The position numbers and the translations under genes are program-made. The notes under the pieces were generated by a model. The model was not told where the DNA came from, searched no databases, and saw only the letters and a program-made list of their open reading frames with translations. From Porphyromonadaceae bacterium (GTDB lineage: Bacteria > Bacteroidota > Bacteroidia > Bacteroidales > Dysgonomonadaceae), in the NCBI GenBank assembly GCA_022840285.1, contig JALHIE010000065.1:1-18988 (forward strand): a DNA stretch of 18,988 nucleotides. The letters run 5' to 3'. The stretch's first letter is position 1. The number at the start of each line of letters is the position of its first letter. This document shows, piece after piece, positions 1 to 6,836 of this stretch.

Positions 1-338
1 ACATTTTATTTCAGGGTGGGCGAGGAGCCCACTTACCTCAAGATCCTTGAAGGATCGTGGCTGAACGAGGTGTTGCAGCAACCTGCATCTCCTGGTGCCT
101 GGAAAAATGCGGCAACATCCGCATCGATACGCACCGAGACAATAAGGTGATGCAAAACATACTGCAAAAACTCGGGTTTACCTGTTGCGGAGTCATTTAC
201 CTGGAAAACGGCGCGGAAAGACTGGCCTATCAGTATACGATCAACCCCGCCACACCCGACAAGAAGATCAACAAAATCGGATCCACCTTTTTAAAGGAGG
301 CCAGAAACACTCCTCCAAAAATGATCCAGCTCTTGTAG
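1..338 (+). pseudogene. GNAT-family N-acetyltransferase remnant, frame-broken, 5' end outside window
   Basis: Two parts of a GNAT acetyltransferase (acetyl-CoA-dependent N-acylation, substrate unknown) are visible in different frames. Bases 1 to about 75, frame 1, read ...FRVGEEPTYLKILEGSWLN. From about 69 onward, frame 3 reads RGVAATCISWCLEKCGNIRIDTHRDNKVMQ and on to GFTCCGVIYLENGAERLAYQ, the usual C-terminal half with the RIDTH and GF..CG.IY elements. Intact relatives carry about 15-17 residues between WLN and the RGVA-like helix (a PYxxIHRIAS-type beta strand with part of the active site). Here they are missing and the frame shifts, so no intact enzyme can be made. The frame also reads about 35 codons past LAYQ, where relatives normally stop, and ends at 338 antisense to the convergent transporter gene. 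A short frame-3 ORF starting at 57 exists but would lack the N-terminal half. A sequencing or assembly deletion is possible. Confidence 0.7.
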
Positions 339-787
339 TCAATGAAATTGTAATTGTTCATCAACATCAGTGCAGCTGCCGCGATCAATCCGATGACAGC
401 CGGTTTCAGAACCGACAGGGAGGCGCGCATCCACGGGTTGTTGTTAAGCCTGGCGAAGAAAGCGCAAACAACCGTCATGATAACCAGTGAGGGAATGCTG
501 ACGGCCAATGTGCATACGGCCGATCCGATAATGCCGTGAAAAGTGCTGAATCCCATATCGGTGACAGCGGAATAACCGATGTATGTGGCCGAATTAAAGG
601 CGATGGGCCCGGGGGTGGTCTGGGAAATAGCGACAATATCTGTAAAGTCGGCCACCGATATCCAGTTGTGTGTGTTTACCACTTCCTGTTGAATGAGGGG
701 AAGCATGGCATATCCTCCCCCGAAACCGAAAAGGCCTATCTTGAAGAAAGCAGCAAACAGCGATAGGTATACATCCAGAAGTTCCAT
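230..787 (-). CDS. Chromate transporter family protein, single CHR domain (second of a pair)
   Basis: A 185-residue polytopic membrane protein with one CHR domain. The family signature FGFGGGYAMLPLIQQEVV lies near residues 21-38 and is followed by SQTTPGPIAFNSATYIGY, both hallmarks of ChrA-type transporters. Characterised members expel chromate by proton exchange. Short single-domain members usually work as pairs of opposite membrane orientation. Its partner ends 3 bases upstream (stop at 791-793, ATG at 785-787), so the two are surely co-transcribed. Length is normal for a short CHR protein. The native substrate in anaerobic Bacteroidota is uncertain and may not be chromate. The last 109 bases overlap the read-through tail of the degenerate acetyltransferase on the other strand. 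Confidence 0.9.
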   Translation of the reverse strand: MELLDVYLSLFAAFFKIGLFGFGGGYAMLPLIQQEVVNTHNWISVADFTDIVAISQTTPGPIAFNSATYIGYSAVTDMGFSTFHGIIGSAVCTLAVSIPSLVIMTVVCAFFARLNNNPWMRASLSVLKPAVIGLIAAAALMLMNNYNFIDYKSWIIFGGVFLASFKKVDPILLIFLSGVAGLIVY

Positions 788-790
788 CTG

Positions 791-1351
791 TCAACCTTTG
801 ATTTTTCGTTTGACGTAAGCGAAATGCAGGACTCCCAACAAAATGGCAGCCAACACAATGTAAACGGGGGAAACACCGGCCAGCCATACTGCAAGGGCTA
901 CCACTACCGGAATCCATGCGTTCTTCGACGATATTTTTGCGGATCTCCCCAGGCTCAGTAACGGTGCGGCGATCAATGCCACCACAGCAGGACGGATGCC
1001 CTTGAAGATTCGTTCCACAACCGGATTGTCCTTGAACTGTACGAAGAAAACGGCAATGAGAAGAATGACCAGAAACGACGGCAGGATAATGCCCAATCCT
1101 GAAAACAGGCTGCCTTTGAATCCCATCCTTCTGTTTCCTACAAACAGGGAAGTGTTCAGTGCAATAGGCCCGGGCATGGATTGCGCAATGGCAAGCATAT
1201 CCATAAATTCTTCATCATCGAGCCAGTTCTTTTTTTTGACAACTTCGTTCCGGATCAACGGAACCATGGCATACCCCCCGCCAAAAGTGAACGCTCCGAT
1301 TTTTAAAAAAACCAGAAACAGCTCCCAGTATGGTTTAAAGACAGGCCTCAT
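791..1351 (-). CDS. Chromate transporter family protein, single CHR domain (first of a pair)
   Basis: A 186-residue membrane protein with one CHR domain. It carries FTFGGGYAMVPLIRNEVV near residues 22-39 and SMPGPIALNTSLFVG further on, then several hydrophobic segments and a basic C-terminus (YVKRKIKG). It is homologous to the downstream gene, so the pair is a tandem duplication of the kind that builds a two-subunit transporter. Ion export is the family role; chromate or sulfate is the usual assumption. The ATG at 1349-1351 is the first in frame near the conserved start of the domain. The best promoter lies about 270 bases upstream, implying a long leader (see 1352-1712). Confidence 0.9.
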   Translation of the reverse strand: MRPVFKPYWELFLVFLKIGAFTFGGGYAMVPLIRNEVVKKKNWLDDEEFMDMLAIAQSMPGPIALNTSLFVGNRRMGFKGSLFSGLGIILPSFLVILLIAVFFVQFKDNPVVERIFKGIRPAVVALIAAPLLSLGRSAKISSKNAWIPVVVALAVWLAGVSPVYIVLAAILLGVLHFAYVKRKIKG

Positions 1352-1498
1352 AGCAGCGGGGGATAAAATTGAAAAAAGCAGACTGCAAATTGATCTGATC
1401 GCTTGCTAATCTGCTTTCTATAAGAAGCCGCACCGGTGGAATAAGTCGAAACTCCTTATGACAGGATTTGAGTGTCCCGGTATCTTTGTAATCCGCCG

Positions 1499-1513
1499 TT
1501 CCGATAATCGGAA
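1499..1513. repeat. Perfect short inverted repeat in transporter leader
   Basis: TTCCGAT-A-ATCGGAA is a perfect 15-base palindrome with 7-base arms. Read as RNA it could form a 5-bp stem with a 5-base loop. It lies about 110 bases downstream of the proposed start of the transporter transcript, so it could be an operator or a leader hairpin. Function is inferred only from position and symmetry. Confidence 0.35.
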
Positions 1514-1626
1514 TACCCGAAAGCGCGGCCCGCCATTAATACCCAAAACGAGTCTCGGTTTGAAAAATGTAATTGATGAGTTTCCCAATCGACCAATGCG
1601 GCAATACTCATTCATCTTTCTAAAGT

Positions 1627-1658
1627 CAAAGATACGAAACGAAAGCGAAACGGACAAA
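1627..1658 (-). promoter_or_regulatory. Bacteroidota-type promoter for the transporter pair
   Basis: On the minus strand, TTTG (1658-1655) is followed after 20 bases by TATCTTTG (1634-1627). This matches the -33 TTTG / -7 TAnnTTTG consensus and its 19-21 base spacing. Transcription would begin near 1620, about 270 bases before the first transporter ATG. Confidence 0.6.
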
Positions 1659-1712
1659 TATTTTTCCGTTTTTTTTCATCCAAAACGCCCGGTTATGTTG
1701 TATAACAGTTTC

Positions 1713-3059
1713 TTAATCCTGTAAATATTTTTCGATTTCAGTGGTTGGAATCTCGTAATTCTTCAAATCGCCCGCCAGGTATTGATCGTATGCACTCATA
1801 TCCACCAATCCGTGTCCCGAAAGATTGAAAAGAATGACATTTGAAGTGCCCTCTTCCCGGGCTTTTTTAGCTTCACGGACGGCAGATGCTATGGCGTGTG
1901 TGGACTCGGGAGCCGGAATAATACCCTCTGTCCGGGCAAAAAGAACGCCTGCTTCAAATGTTTCCAACTGCGGAATATCTATCGCTTCGATCAGGTTGTC
2001 TTTTTTTAACTGGCTTACGATGCTTCCTGCGCCGTGGTAGCGCAATCCGCCTGCGTGAATGTTGGCGGGGGAAAAGTTATGTCCGAGCGTGTACATCGGT
2101 ATAAGGGGGGTGAACCCTGCTTCATCACCGAAATCATATTTGAAAGTTCCGCGGGTGAGTTTCGGGCACGAAGCAGGCTCCGCGGCAATAAACCTTGTCT
2201 TTTTGTCACCTTTTATAACGTGGCGCAGGAACGGGAAAGAAATTCCCGAGAAATTGGACCCGCCACCAAAGCAGCCGATGACAATATCGGGATACTCACC
2301 GGCCATCTCCATCTGTTTTTCAGCTTCCAGGCCAATTATTGTCTGATGCAATGAAACGTGGTTCAATACACTTCCCAGCGCGTATTTACAGTTGGGCGTC
2401 TGCATCGCCAGCTCGATCGCTTCCGATATGGCTGTTCCGAGGCTTCCCTGATAAGTGGGACGTTCCGTCAACACTTTTCTTCCCGATTTGGTGGACATGC
2501 TGGGCGATGCAATGACCTGCGCACCCCATGTCTGCATCAGCGAACGGCGGTAGGGTTTCTGTTCATAGCTGATTTTCACCATGTAAACCGCGATTTCCAC
2601 TCCAAAAGCCTTTCCGGCAAATGCCAAGGCAGTTCCCCATTGTCCGGCACCGGTTTCAGTGGTGAGGTTGGTGGTGCCGTCTATCTTGTTGTAGTACACC
2701 TGCGGAAGAGCTGAGTTTAACTTATGCGATCCAACGGGGCTGACACTTTCATTTTTGAAGTATATGTGGGCCGGCGTATCCAGTGCTTTTTCCAAGCTGT
2801 AAGCTCTTACCAACGGGGAAGGACGGTATATCTTGTATTTGTCGCGTACTTCCTCGGGAATCTCGATCCACCTGTCGGTTTCATTGAATTCCTGACGGGA
2901 AAGTTCTTCCGCGAACAACGGGAACAGGTCCTCCGGCTTCAACGGTTCTTTCGTTCCCGGATTTATCATCCGCTGCGGTTTGTTTTGCATGTCCGCCACC
3001 ACATTGTACCAATGTGTGGGGATCTCTGTCTCGGGCAATAAGAATTTTTTTGTTTTCAT
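1713..3059 (-). CDS. trpB2: Tryptophan synthase beta chain-like PLP enzyme, TrpB2 type
   Basis: A 448-residue PLP-dependent enzyme of the TrpB2 branch. In the TrpB reaction, serine and indole give tryptophan. The Schiff-base lysine is Lys113 in GSHKLNSA, the ETGAGQWG loop is at 135-142 (Trp where classical TrpB1 has His), the phosphate-binding GGGSN is at 265-269, and the SGHG pyridine-contact motif is at 414-417. The long N-terminal extension and full length are typical of TrpB2. No trpA or other trp gene is adjacent, which also fits TrpB2: it often stands alone and may salvage indole or act as a serine deaminase-like enzyme. It is divergent from the tetR operon. Its mRNA would begin with a hairpin (3077-3094). 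Confidence 0.93.
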   Translation of the reverse strand: MKTKKFLLPETEIPTHWYNVVADMQNKPQRMINPGTKEPLKPEDLFPLFAEELSRQEFNETDRWIEIPEEVRDKYKIYRPSPLVRAYSLEKALDTPAHIYFKNESVSPVGSHKLNSALPQVYYNKIDGTTNLTTETGAGQWGTALAFAGKAFGVEIAVYMVKISYEQKPYRRSLMQTWGAQVIASPSMSTKSGRKVLTERPTYQGSLGTAISEAIELAMQTPNCKYALGSVLNHVSLHQTIIGLEAEKQMEMAGEYPDIVIGCFGGGSNFSGISFPFLRHVIKGDKKTRFIAAEPASCPKLTRGTFKYDFGDEAGFTPLIPMYTLGHNFSPANIHAGGLRYHGAGSIVSQLKKDNLIEAIDIPQLETFEAGVLFARTEGIIPAPESTHAIASAVREAKKAREEGTSNVILFNLSGHGLVDMSAYDQYLAGDLKNYEIPTTEIEKYLQD

Positions 3060-3076
3060 CGGGCAGTTATGTCATC

Positions 3077-3094
3077 CCGACTTGTAAAAGTCGG
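3077..3094 (-). promoter_or_regulatory. Hairpin in the trpB2 5' untranslated region
   Basis: CCGACTT and AAGTCGG form a perfect 7-bp stem around a 4-base loop. It lies just downstream of the predicted trpB2 transcription start and about 18 bases before the ATG. It could stabilise the mRNA, act in translational control or serve as an operator. No function is proven by the sequence. Confidence 0.4.
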
Positions 3095-3104
3095 TTTCGA
3101 TGTA

Positions 3105-3135
3105 CAAAAGTATAATTTATTTTTTATAAAGCAAG
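3105..3135 (-). promoter_or_regulatory. Putative trpB2 promoter
   Basis: On the minus strand, TACTTTTG (3112-3105) fits the -7 TAnnTTTG consensus. CTTG (3135-3132), 19 bases upstream, is a partial -33 match. Transcription would start near 3098, about 40 bases before the ATG. Confidence 0.5.
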
Positions 3136-3223
3136 TATAACGATAGCATTAAACGGTAAAAAAGATGGTTGCGCCTTTGTAGCAACAAATTTCTCCGATT
3201 ATTTCCATTTTGTTCGCAGATCG

Positions 3224-3255
3224 TTTCATTTCTAAAAAACTTTGTGTTATTTTTG
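3224..3255 (+). promoter_or_regulatory. Promoter of the tetR-fabG-pseudouridine synthase operon
   Basis: TATTTTTG (3248-3255) is a full -7 match, and TTTC (3224-3227), 20 bases upstream, is a near match to the -33 TTTG. Transcription would start near 3262. This places any start codon before that point (such as 3210) outside the mRNA and supports the ATG at 3282. Confidence 0.55.
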
Positions 3256-3262
3256 CACAAAG
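3240..3262. promoter_or_regulatory. Inverted repeat over the tetR -7 box, likely autoregulatory operator
   Basis: CTTTGTG, then 9 bases, then CACAAAG: perfect 7-base arms that bracket the -7 element (3248-3255). TetR-family repressors commonly bind palindromes over their own promoter. The flanking bases (TTTG, GCAC) are also common in promoters of this phylum, so part of the symmetry may be chance. Confidence 0.45.
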
Positions 3263-3281
3263 ATATCAGAACTGTGCATGT

Positions 3282-3872
3282 ATGACTGTCGCAACACCCA
3301 AAACTAAACGAAACCTCATCGAAGTAGCCCGGCAACTTTTTGCAAAGAAAGGCGTTGACAGCACGACAATGAACGAGATTGCAGAAGCATCGGGCTATGG
3401 GCGCAGAACGCTTTACACCTACTTCAAGAACAAGAAGGATGTTTACAAGGCGGTAATCGGCTCAGAACTCCAAAAGCTGTATGCTGCACTCGAGGATGTG
3501 ATCAAACGTGACCTGCCGGCCGACGATAAGCTGATGATGTTTACCTTTTCCCGGCTCAGCATAATTAAGGATGTCGTCACCCGTAACGGAACGCTTCGTG
3601 CCGATTTTTTCCGGGATATCTGGCTGGTGGAAAATGTACGCAAAGAGTTTGACAAGAAAGAGATACATTACCTGGAAACCATTCTTGCCGACGGCTTAAA
3701 GTCGGATGTCTTTGCGGTTAACGACATACCTAGAACGGCCGAGATACTGCATTATGCGCTGAAAGGGCTCGAAGTACCGGTAATAAGGGGAGTACTTAAC
3801 TTAAGACTGGACAGGCAAGAAGACAGGGATATAGTTTATAATCTCGTTTTTAAGGGATTAAACAAGAGATAA
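3282..3872 (+). CDS. TetR/AcrR family transcriptional regulator
   Basis: A 196-residue regulator counted from the ATG at 3282. An upstream in-frame ATG at 3210 would precede the promoter and add an unlikely cysteine-rich tail. Residues 10-57 form the TetR_N helix-turn-helix domain, ending in the family pattern IAEASGYGRRTLYTYFKNKKDVY (helix 3 around 38-50). Residues from about 60 on are the helical ligand-binding and dimerisation domain, whose ligand cannot be read. It lies 35 bases upstream of fabG in the same direction, so it probably regulates its own operon through the palindrome at 3240-3262. A lipid-related ligand (acyl-CoA or similar) is a guess from the fabG link. Divergent trpB2 could also be affected. 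Confidence 0.88.
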   Translation: MTVATPKTKRNLIEVARQLFAKKGVDSTTMNEIAEASGYGRRTLYTYFKNKKDVYKAVIGSELQKLYAALEDVIKRDLPADDKLMMFTFSRLSIIKDVVTRNGTLRADFFRDIWLVENVRKEFDKKEIHYLETILADGLKSDVFAVNDIPRTAEILHYALKGLEVPVIRGVLNLRLDRQEDRDIVYNLVFKGLNKR

Positions 3873-3907
3873 ATGCAATAAGAAAGATAAAATAAAAAAG
3901 TAAACAC

Positions 3908-4654
3908 ATGAAATTATTAGAAGGAAAGACAGCGCTTATCACCGGTGCAGCGCGCGGTATAGGAAAAGCCATCGCACTCAAATATGCTTCGGAAGGGGCC
4001 AACGTTGCTTTTACCGATTTAAGTATCGATGAAGCAGGTGAAGCTACCGAACGAGAAATAGCATCGCTGGGAGTGAAATGCAAAGGGTATGCCTCCAATG
4101 CTGCAAACTTTGACGAAACGCACAAGGTAGTGGAAGAGATCCTGAACGATTTCGGGCGGATCGATATATTGGTGAACAACGCCGGGATTACCAAAGACGG
4201 ATTAATGATGCGTATGACCGAGCAGCAATGGGATGCCGTGATCAATGTGAACCTGAAATCGGCATTTAATTTTACCCATGCGGTTACTCCGGTGATGATG
4301 CGCCAGAAAGCAGGAAGCATAATCAACATGAGCTCCGTGGTGGGAGTATCCGGGAATGCCGGACAGTCAAACTATTCCGCTTCCAAAGCGGGGATGATCG
4401 GACTGACAAAGTCGATGGCAAAAGAGGTGGGTTCAAGGGGTATTCGTGTAAATGCCATTGCTCCGGGATTTATAATAACCGATATGACTGCGGCACTCTC
4501 GGAAGAGGTTCGCAACGAGTGGGCAAAACAGATTCCGTTACGCCGCGGAGGAACACCCGACGATGTGGCCAACACAGCTGTCTATCTCGCTTCGGAGCTC
4601 TCCTCCTACGTGAGCGGACAGGTCATTCACGTGTGTGGTGGAATGAATATGTAA
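3908..4654 (+). CDS. fabG: 3-oxoacyl-[acyl-carrier-protein] reductase, SDR family
   Basis: A 248-residue short-chain dehydrogenase/reductase of FabG type: NADPH-dependent reduction of 3-oxoacyl-ACP in fatty acid elongation, cytoplasmic. It shows the cofactor motif TGAARGIG (12-19), NNAG (90-93), catalytic Asn115, Ser143, Tyr156 and Lys160 in the YSASK motif, and the C-terminal SGQVIHVCGGMNM that closes FabG-like tetramers. Length and all catalytic residues are normal. It sits between tetR and a pseudouridine synthase. No other fab genes (fabD, acpP, fabF) flank it. It may be the main FabG or a paralogue reducing another 3-oxo substrate. Confidence 0.92.
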   Translation: MKLLEGKTALITGAARGIGKAIALKYASEGANVAFTDLSIDEAGEATEREIASLGVKCKGYASNAANFDETHKVVEEILNDFGRIDILVNNAGITKDGLMMRMTEQQWDAVINVNLKSAFNFTHAVTPVMMRQKAGSIINMSSVVGVSGNAGQSNYSASKAGMIGLTKSMAKEVGSRGIRVNAIAPGFIITDMTAALSEEVRNEWAKQIPLRRGGTPDDVANTAVYLASELSSYVSGQVIHVCGGMNM

Positions 4655-4660
4655 AACAGG

Positions 4661-5341
4661 ATGACCGTTTTATACGAAGACAACCATATTATCATTGTGA
4701 ACAAGGCGCCGGGAGAGATCGTGCAAGGCGACAAAACCGGGGACAAACCACTTTCTGAAGAGGTGAAAGAGTACCTGAAAGTGAAGTATAACAAGCCCGG
4801 AAATGTATTCTGCGGGGTGACACACCGCCTGGATCGACCGACGAGCGGGATAGTGATTTTTGCCAAAACGAGCAAAGCGCTGTCCCGCCTGAACGCGATG
4901 TTCAAAAACAATGAGATCGATAAAACCTACTGGGCTGTTGTGAAAAATCTTCCAGAGAAAGGGGAAGCCACGCTGACGCATTACCTGGTTAAAAATGAGC
5001 GAACCAATAAATCAACGGCATATGATGTGGAGAAACCCGACACGAAGAAGTCGGTACTGCACTACAAGGTGATAGCGCGGTCGCAATACTATTCTTTACT
5101 GGAGGTTGATCTGGAAACAGGACGGCACCATCAGATCCGCTGTCAGTTATCTAAGATAGGAAGTCCAATAAAAGGGGACCTGAAATACGGTGCCGAAAGG
5201 TCCAATCCGGATGGGAGCATCAGCCTGCATGCACGGAAAATAGCGTTCACTCATCCGGTCTCGAAAGAAAAAATAGAAGCAGTGGCGCCAACGCCTGATG
5301 ATGTGTTGTGGAATGCTTTGATCAATACAAACGTTCACTGA
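4661..5341 (+). CDS. RluA-family RNA pseudouridine synthase
   Basis: A 226-residue pseudouridine synthase that converts specific uridines in rRNA or tRNA to pseudouridine. The catalytic motif HRLDRPTSGIVIFAK is at 55-69, with Asp58 as the expected nucleophile. Further conserved blocks are DKTYWAVV (87-94), LLEVDLETGRHHQIRCQ, and IGSPIKGDLKYGA. There is no N-terminal S4 domain, so it belongs to the short RluA/TruC-like branch. Which nucleotide it modifies cannot be told. It starts 6 bases after fabG and must be translated from the same mRNA. It ends 21 bases from the convergent arfB stop. Confidence 0.9.
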   Translation: MTVLYEDNHIIIVNKAPGEIVQGDKTGDKPLSEEVKEYLKVKYNKPGNVFCGVTHRLDRPTSGIVIFAKTSKALSRLNAMFKNNEIDKTYWAVVKNLPEKGEATLTHYLVKNERTNKSTAYDVEKPDTKKSVLHYKVIARSQYYSLLEVDLETGRHHQIRCQLSKIGSPIKGDLKYGAERSNPDGSISLHARKIAFTHPVSKEKIEAVAPTPDDVLWNALINTNVH

Positions 5342-5352
5342 AAAAGGCTTTG

Positions 5353-5366
5353 TTGAGTATTCTCAA
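5353..5366. terminator. Weak hairpin between convergent genes, possible bidirectional terminator
   Basis: TTGAG-TATT-CTCAA forms a 5-bp stem in the 21-base convergent gap and reaches into the arfB stop codon. Short A and T runs flank it on both sides. The stem is too weak to be certain. Confidence 0.25.
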
Positions 5367-5770
5367 AAATTTTCAGTTCTGCGCTTTTTTTTCTCCGATA
5401 GCTGTTTTTTGTTGTCGAGCCTTTTCTGAACGGAACTCAAGGTGTGTTTCGTCGCTATGCGTTTTTTCTCTTCGCGGCATGCCTTTCCCAGCAGATCCTC
5501 CAATTTTACAATTACCGCTTTCTTGTTCATTAACTGGGAGCGTTCCGTATCGCTGCTGATCTGCAAGACTCCTTCCTGGCTGATACGCCTTTTCAACTTT
5601 TCCTGTATCCGCCGCTTTTGTTCGTCCGACAAAACCTGTGATTGACCGATATTCAGAAACAACATGACTTTGGTCTCGACCTTATTCACATGCTGCCCAC
5701 CGCTTCCGCTGCTACGTACAGTGGTGAAAGTACACTCATTCATTAATTTGTCGAAATCCAAGTCTGTCAC
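5363..5770 (-). CDS. arfB: Alternative ribosome-rescue peptidyl-tRNA hydrolase ArfB (YaeJ/ICT1-like)
   Basis: A 135-residue protein with a single class-I release-factor catalytic domain. GSGGQHVNKV at 22-31 contains the GGQ loop (24-26) that triggers peptidyl-tRNA hydrolysis. The C-terminal tail, about 95-135, is strongly basic (KKRIATKH, KKKRRTENF), as required to enter the empty mRNA channel of stalled ribosomes. There is no codon-recognition domain, so it is a rescue factor rather than RF1 or RF2. The start is GTG at 5768-5770. An in-frame TGA two codons upstream excludes any longer start, and the next ATG (residue 10) would remove part of the first beta strand. A -7 box lies 26 bases upstream. 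Confidence 0.9.
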   Translation of the reverse strand: MTDLDFDKLMNECTFTTVRSSGSGGQHVNKVETKVMLFLNIGQSQVLSDEQKRRIQEKLKRRISQEGVLQISSDTERSQLMNKKAVIVKLEDLLGKACREEKKRIATKHTLSSVQKRLDNKKQLSEKKKRRTENF

Positions 5771-5795
5771 GTCTCAAAAGTTACGTTGTGCCAAA

Positions 5796-5803
5796 CAAAG
5801 ATA
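5796..5803 (-). promoter_or_regulatory. -7 element of the arfB promoter
   Basis: TATCTTTG on the minus strand is a perfect TAnnTTTG match. No clear -33 TTTG is seen 19-21 bases upstream. Transcription would begin near 5789, giving a leader of about 20 bases before the GTG start. Confidence 0.45.
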
Positions 5804-5883
5804 AGCTATTCTGACGGTAAAAAGAAATCGACATTTGTTAATAATCTTTTTCATCTCTATTCTCTTTCATCAATCTTTTTCCT

Positions 5884-5891
5884 TAAATTTG
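5884..5891 (+). promoter_or_regulatory. -7 element upstream of the nucleotidyltransferase gene
   Basis: TAAATTTG matches TAnnTTTG. The -33 region is only T-rich. Transcription would start near 5898, about 30 bases before the ATG at 5929. Confidence 0.45.
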
Positions 5892-5928
5892 TGCATCGGA
5901 ACAGTTTTTTAAATTAGATAAATCATCA

Positions 5929-6831
5929 ATGAAACCAACATTATTTGTATTGGCCGCCGGGATGGGCAGCCGCTACGGCGGCTTAAAACAGTTAGACGGC
6001 GTAGGGCCGAGCGGTGAAACTATCATGGATTATTCCATTTTTGATGCTGTAAATGCCGGATTCGGAAAACTCGTCTTCGTTATTCGTCAGTCGTTTGAAG
6101 AAGATTTCAGGGAGAAGATTGTTAAAAAGTACGAAAAACAGATTCCCGTAGAGCTTGTTTTTCAGGAACTCGATGCCCTTCCCGAAGGATTTACCGTTCC
6201 CGAGGGACGTGTAAAACCCTGGGGAACCAACCATGCGGTGATGATGGGTAAAGAGGTGATCCGGGAACCTTTTGCTGTAATTAATGCCGATGATTTCTAC
6301 GGCCGTGAAAGCTTCGGCATACTGGCCGATTACCTGAAGACATTGGAAAATTCGGAGAACAAGTACAGTATGATTGGTTACCGGGTAGGGAATACACTTT
6401 CGGAAAGCGGAACGGTAGCCCGCGGTGTCTGCGAAACCGACAAAAACGGAAACCTGACAGGAGTTGTTGAACGAACTCAGGTAAAGCGTATAGATGGTTC
6501 GGTTTGCTATCGGGAAGACAACGGAGATTGGATTGCCATTGACGACAACACGCCGGTATCTATGAATATGTGGGGCTTTACACCCGATTATTTCAACCAT
6601 TCGGACGATTATTTTGTACATTTCCTGGAAGAAAACGCTGAAAACATAAAAGCGGAATACTTTATCCCATTACTCGTCAACCACCTTATCGTGAACGGAG
6701 TCTCTACCGTGAAGGTGCTGGATACACCTTCCAGGTGGTTTGGGGTGACTTACGCCGAAGATCGCCCGGAGGTGGTCAAAAAATTGAAACAACTGACAGA
6801 CGAGGAGATTTATCCGTCGCCACTGTGGTAG
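5929..6831 (+). CDS. NTP-dependent sugar nucleotidyltransferase family protein
   Basis: A 300-residue protein with the nucleotidyltransferase (GT-A-like Rossmann) fold. The N-terminal signature LAAGMGSRYGGLKQ at 8-21 is the NTP-binding loop of sugar-1-phosphate nucleotidylyltransferases. PWGTNHAV (98-104) and INADDFYG (118-125, with Asp121/Asp122 as likely metal ligands) are the other active-site blocks. Such enzymes couple an NTP with a sugar phosphate to give an NDP-sugar and pyrophosphate. There is no left-handed beta-helix (LbH) acyltransferase domain. The substrate cannot be read, and no partner kinase or glycosyltransferase is adjacent. The next gene (a CorC-like protein) begins 5 bases after its stop, suggesting co-transcription. 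Confidence 0.82.
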   Translation: MKPTLFVLAAGMGSRYGGLKQLDGVGPSGETIMDYSIFDAVNAGFGKLVFVIRQSFEEDFREKIVKKYEKQIPVELVFQELDALPEGFTVPEGRVKPWGTNHAVMMGKEVIREPFAVINADDFYGRESFGILADYLKTLENSENKYSMIGYRVGNTLSESGTVARGVCETDKNGNLTGVVERTQVKRIDGSVCYREDNGDWIAIDDNTPVSMNMWGFTPDYFNHSDDYFVHFLEENAENIKAEYFIPLLVNHLIVNGVSTVKVLDTPSRWFGVTYAEDRPEVVKKLKQLTDEEIYPSPLW

Positions 6832-6836
6832 GCAAA

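Larger units (their letters stand above)
1352..1712. other. Intergenic region with long leader of the transporter pair
   Basis: This 361-base gap lies between the transporter pair and trpB2 (both minus strand). It holds a good minus-strand promoter at 1627-1658 and a perfect inverted repeat at 1499-1513. I see no convincing gene. A 79-codon minus frame at 1418-1657 starts inside the promoter and resembles no protein I know. No clear intrinsic terminator for trpB2 was found. Confidence 0.5.

Noticed and set aside
1481..1488. Plus-strand TATCTTTG as a promoter
   Set aside because: No TTTG at 19-21 bases upstream and no plus-strand gene follows.
1418..1657. 79-codon minus-strand frame ahead of the transporter pair
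   Set aside because: It starts within the predicted promoter, has no known motif and an Arg/Phe-rich composition typical of chance frames.
3210..3281. Longer tetR start at 3210
   Set aside because: The extra 24 residues precede the predicted promoter and transcription start, and are unlike TetR N-termini.
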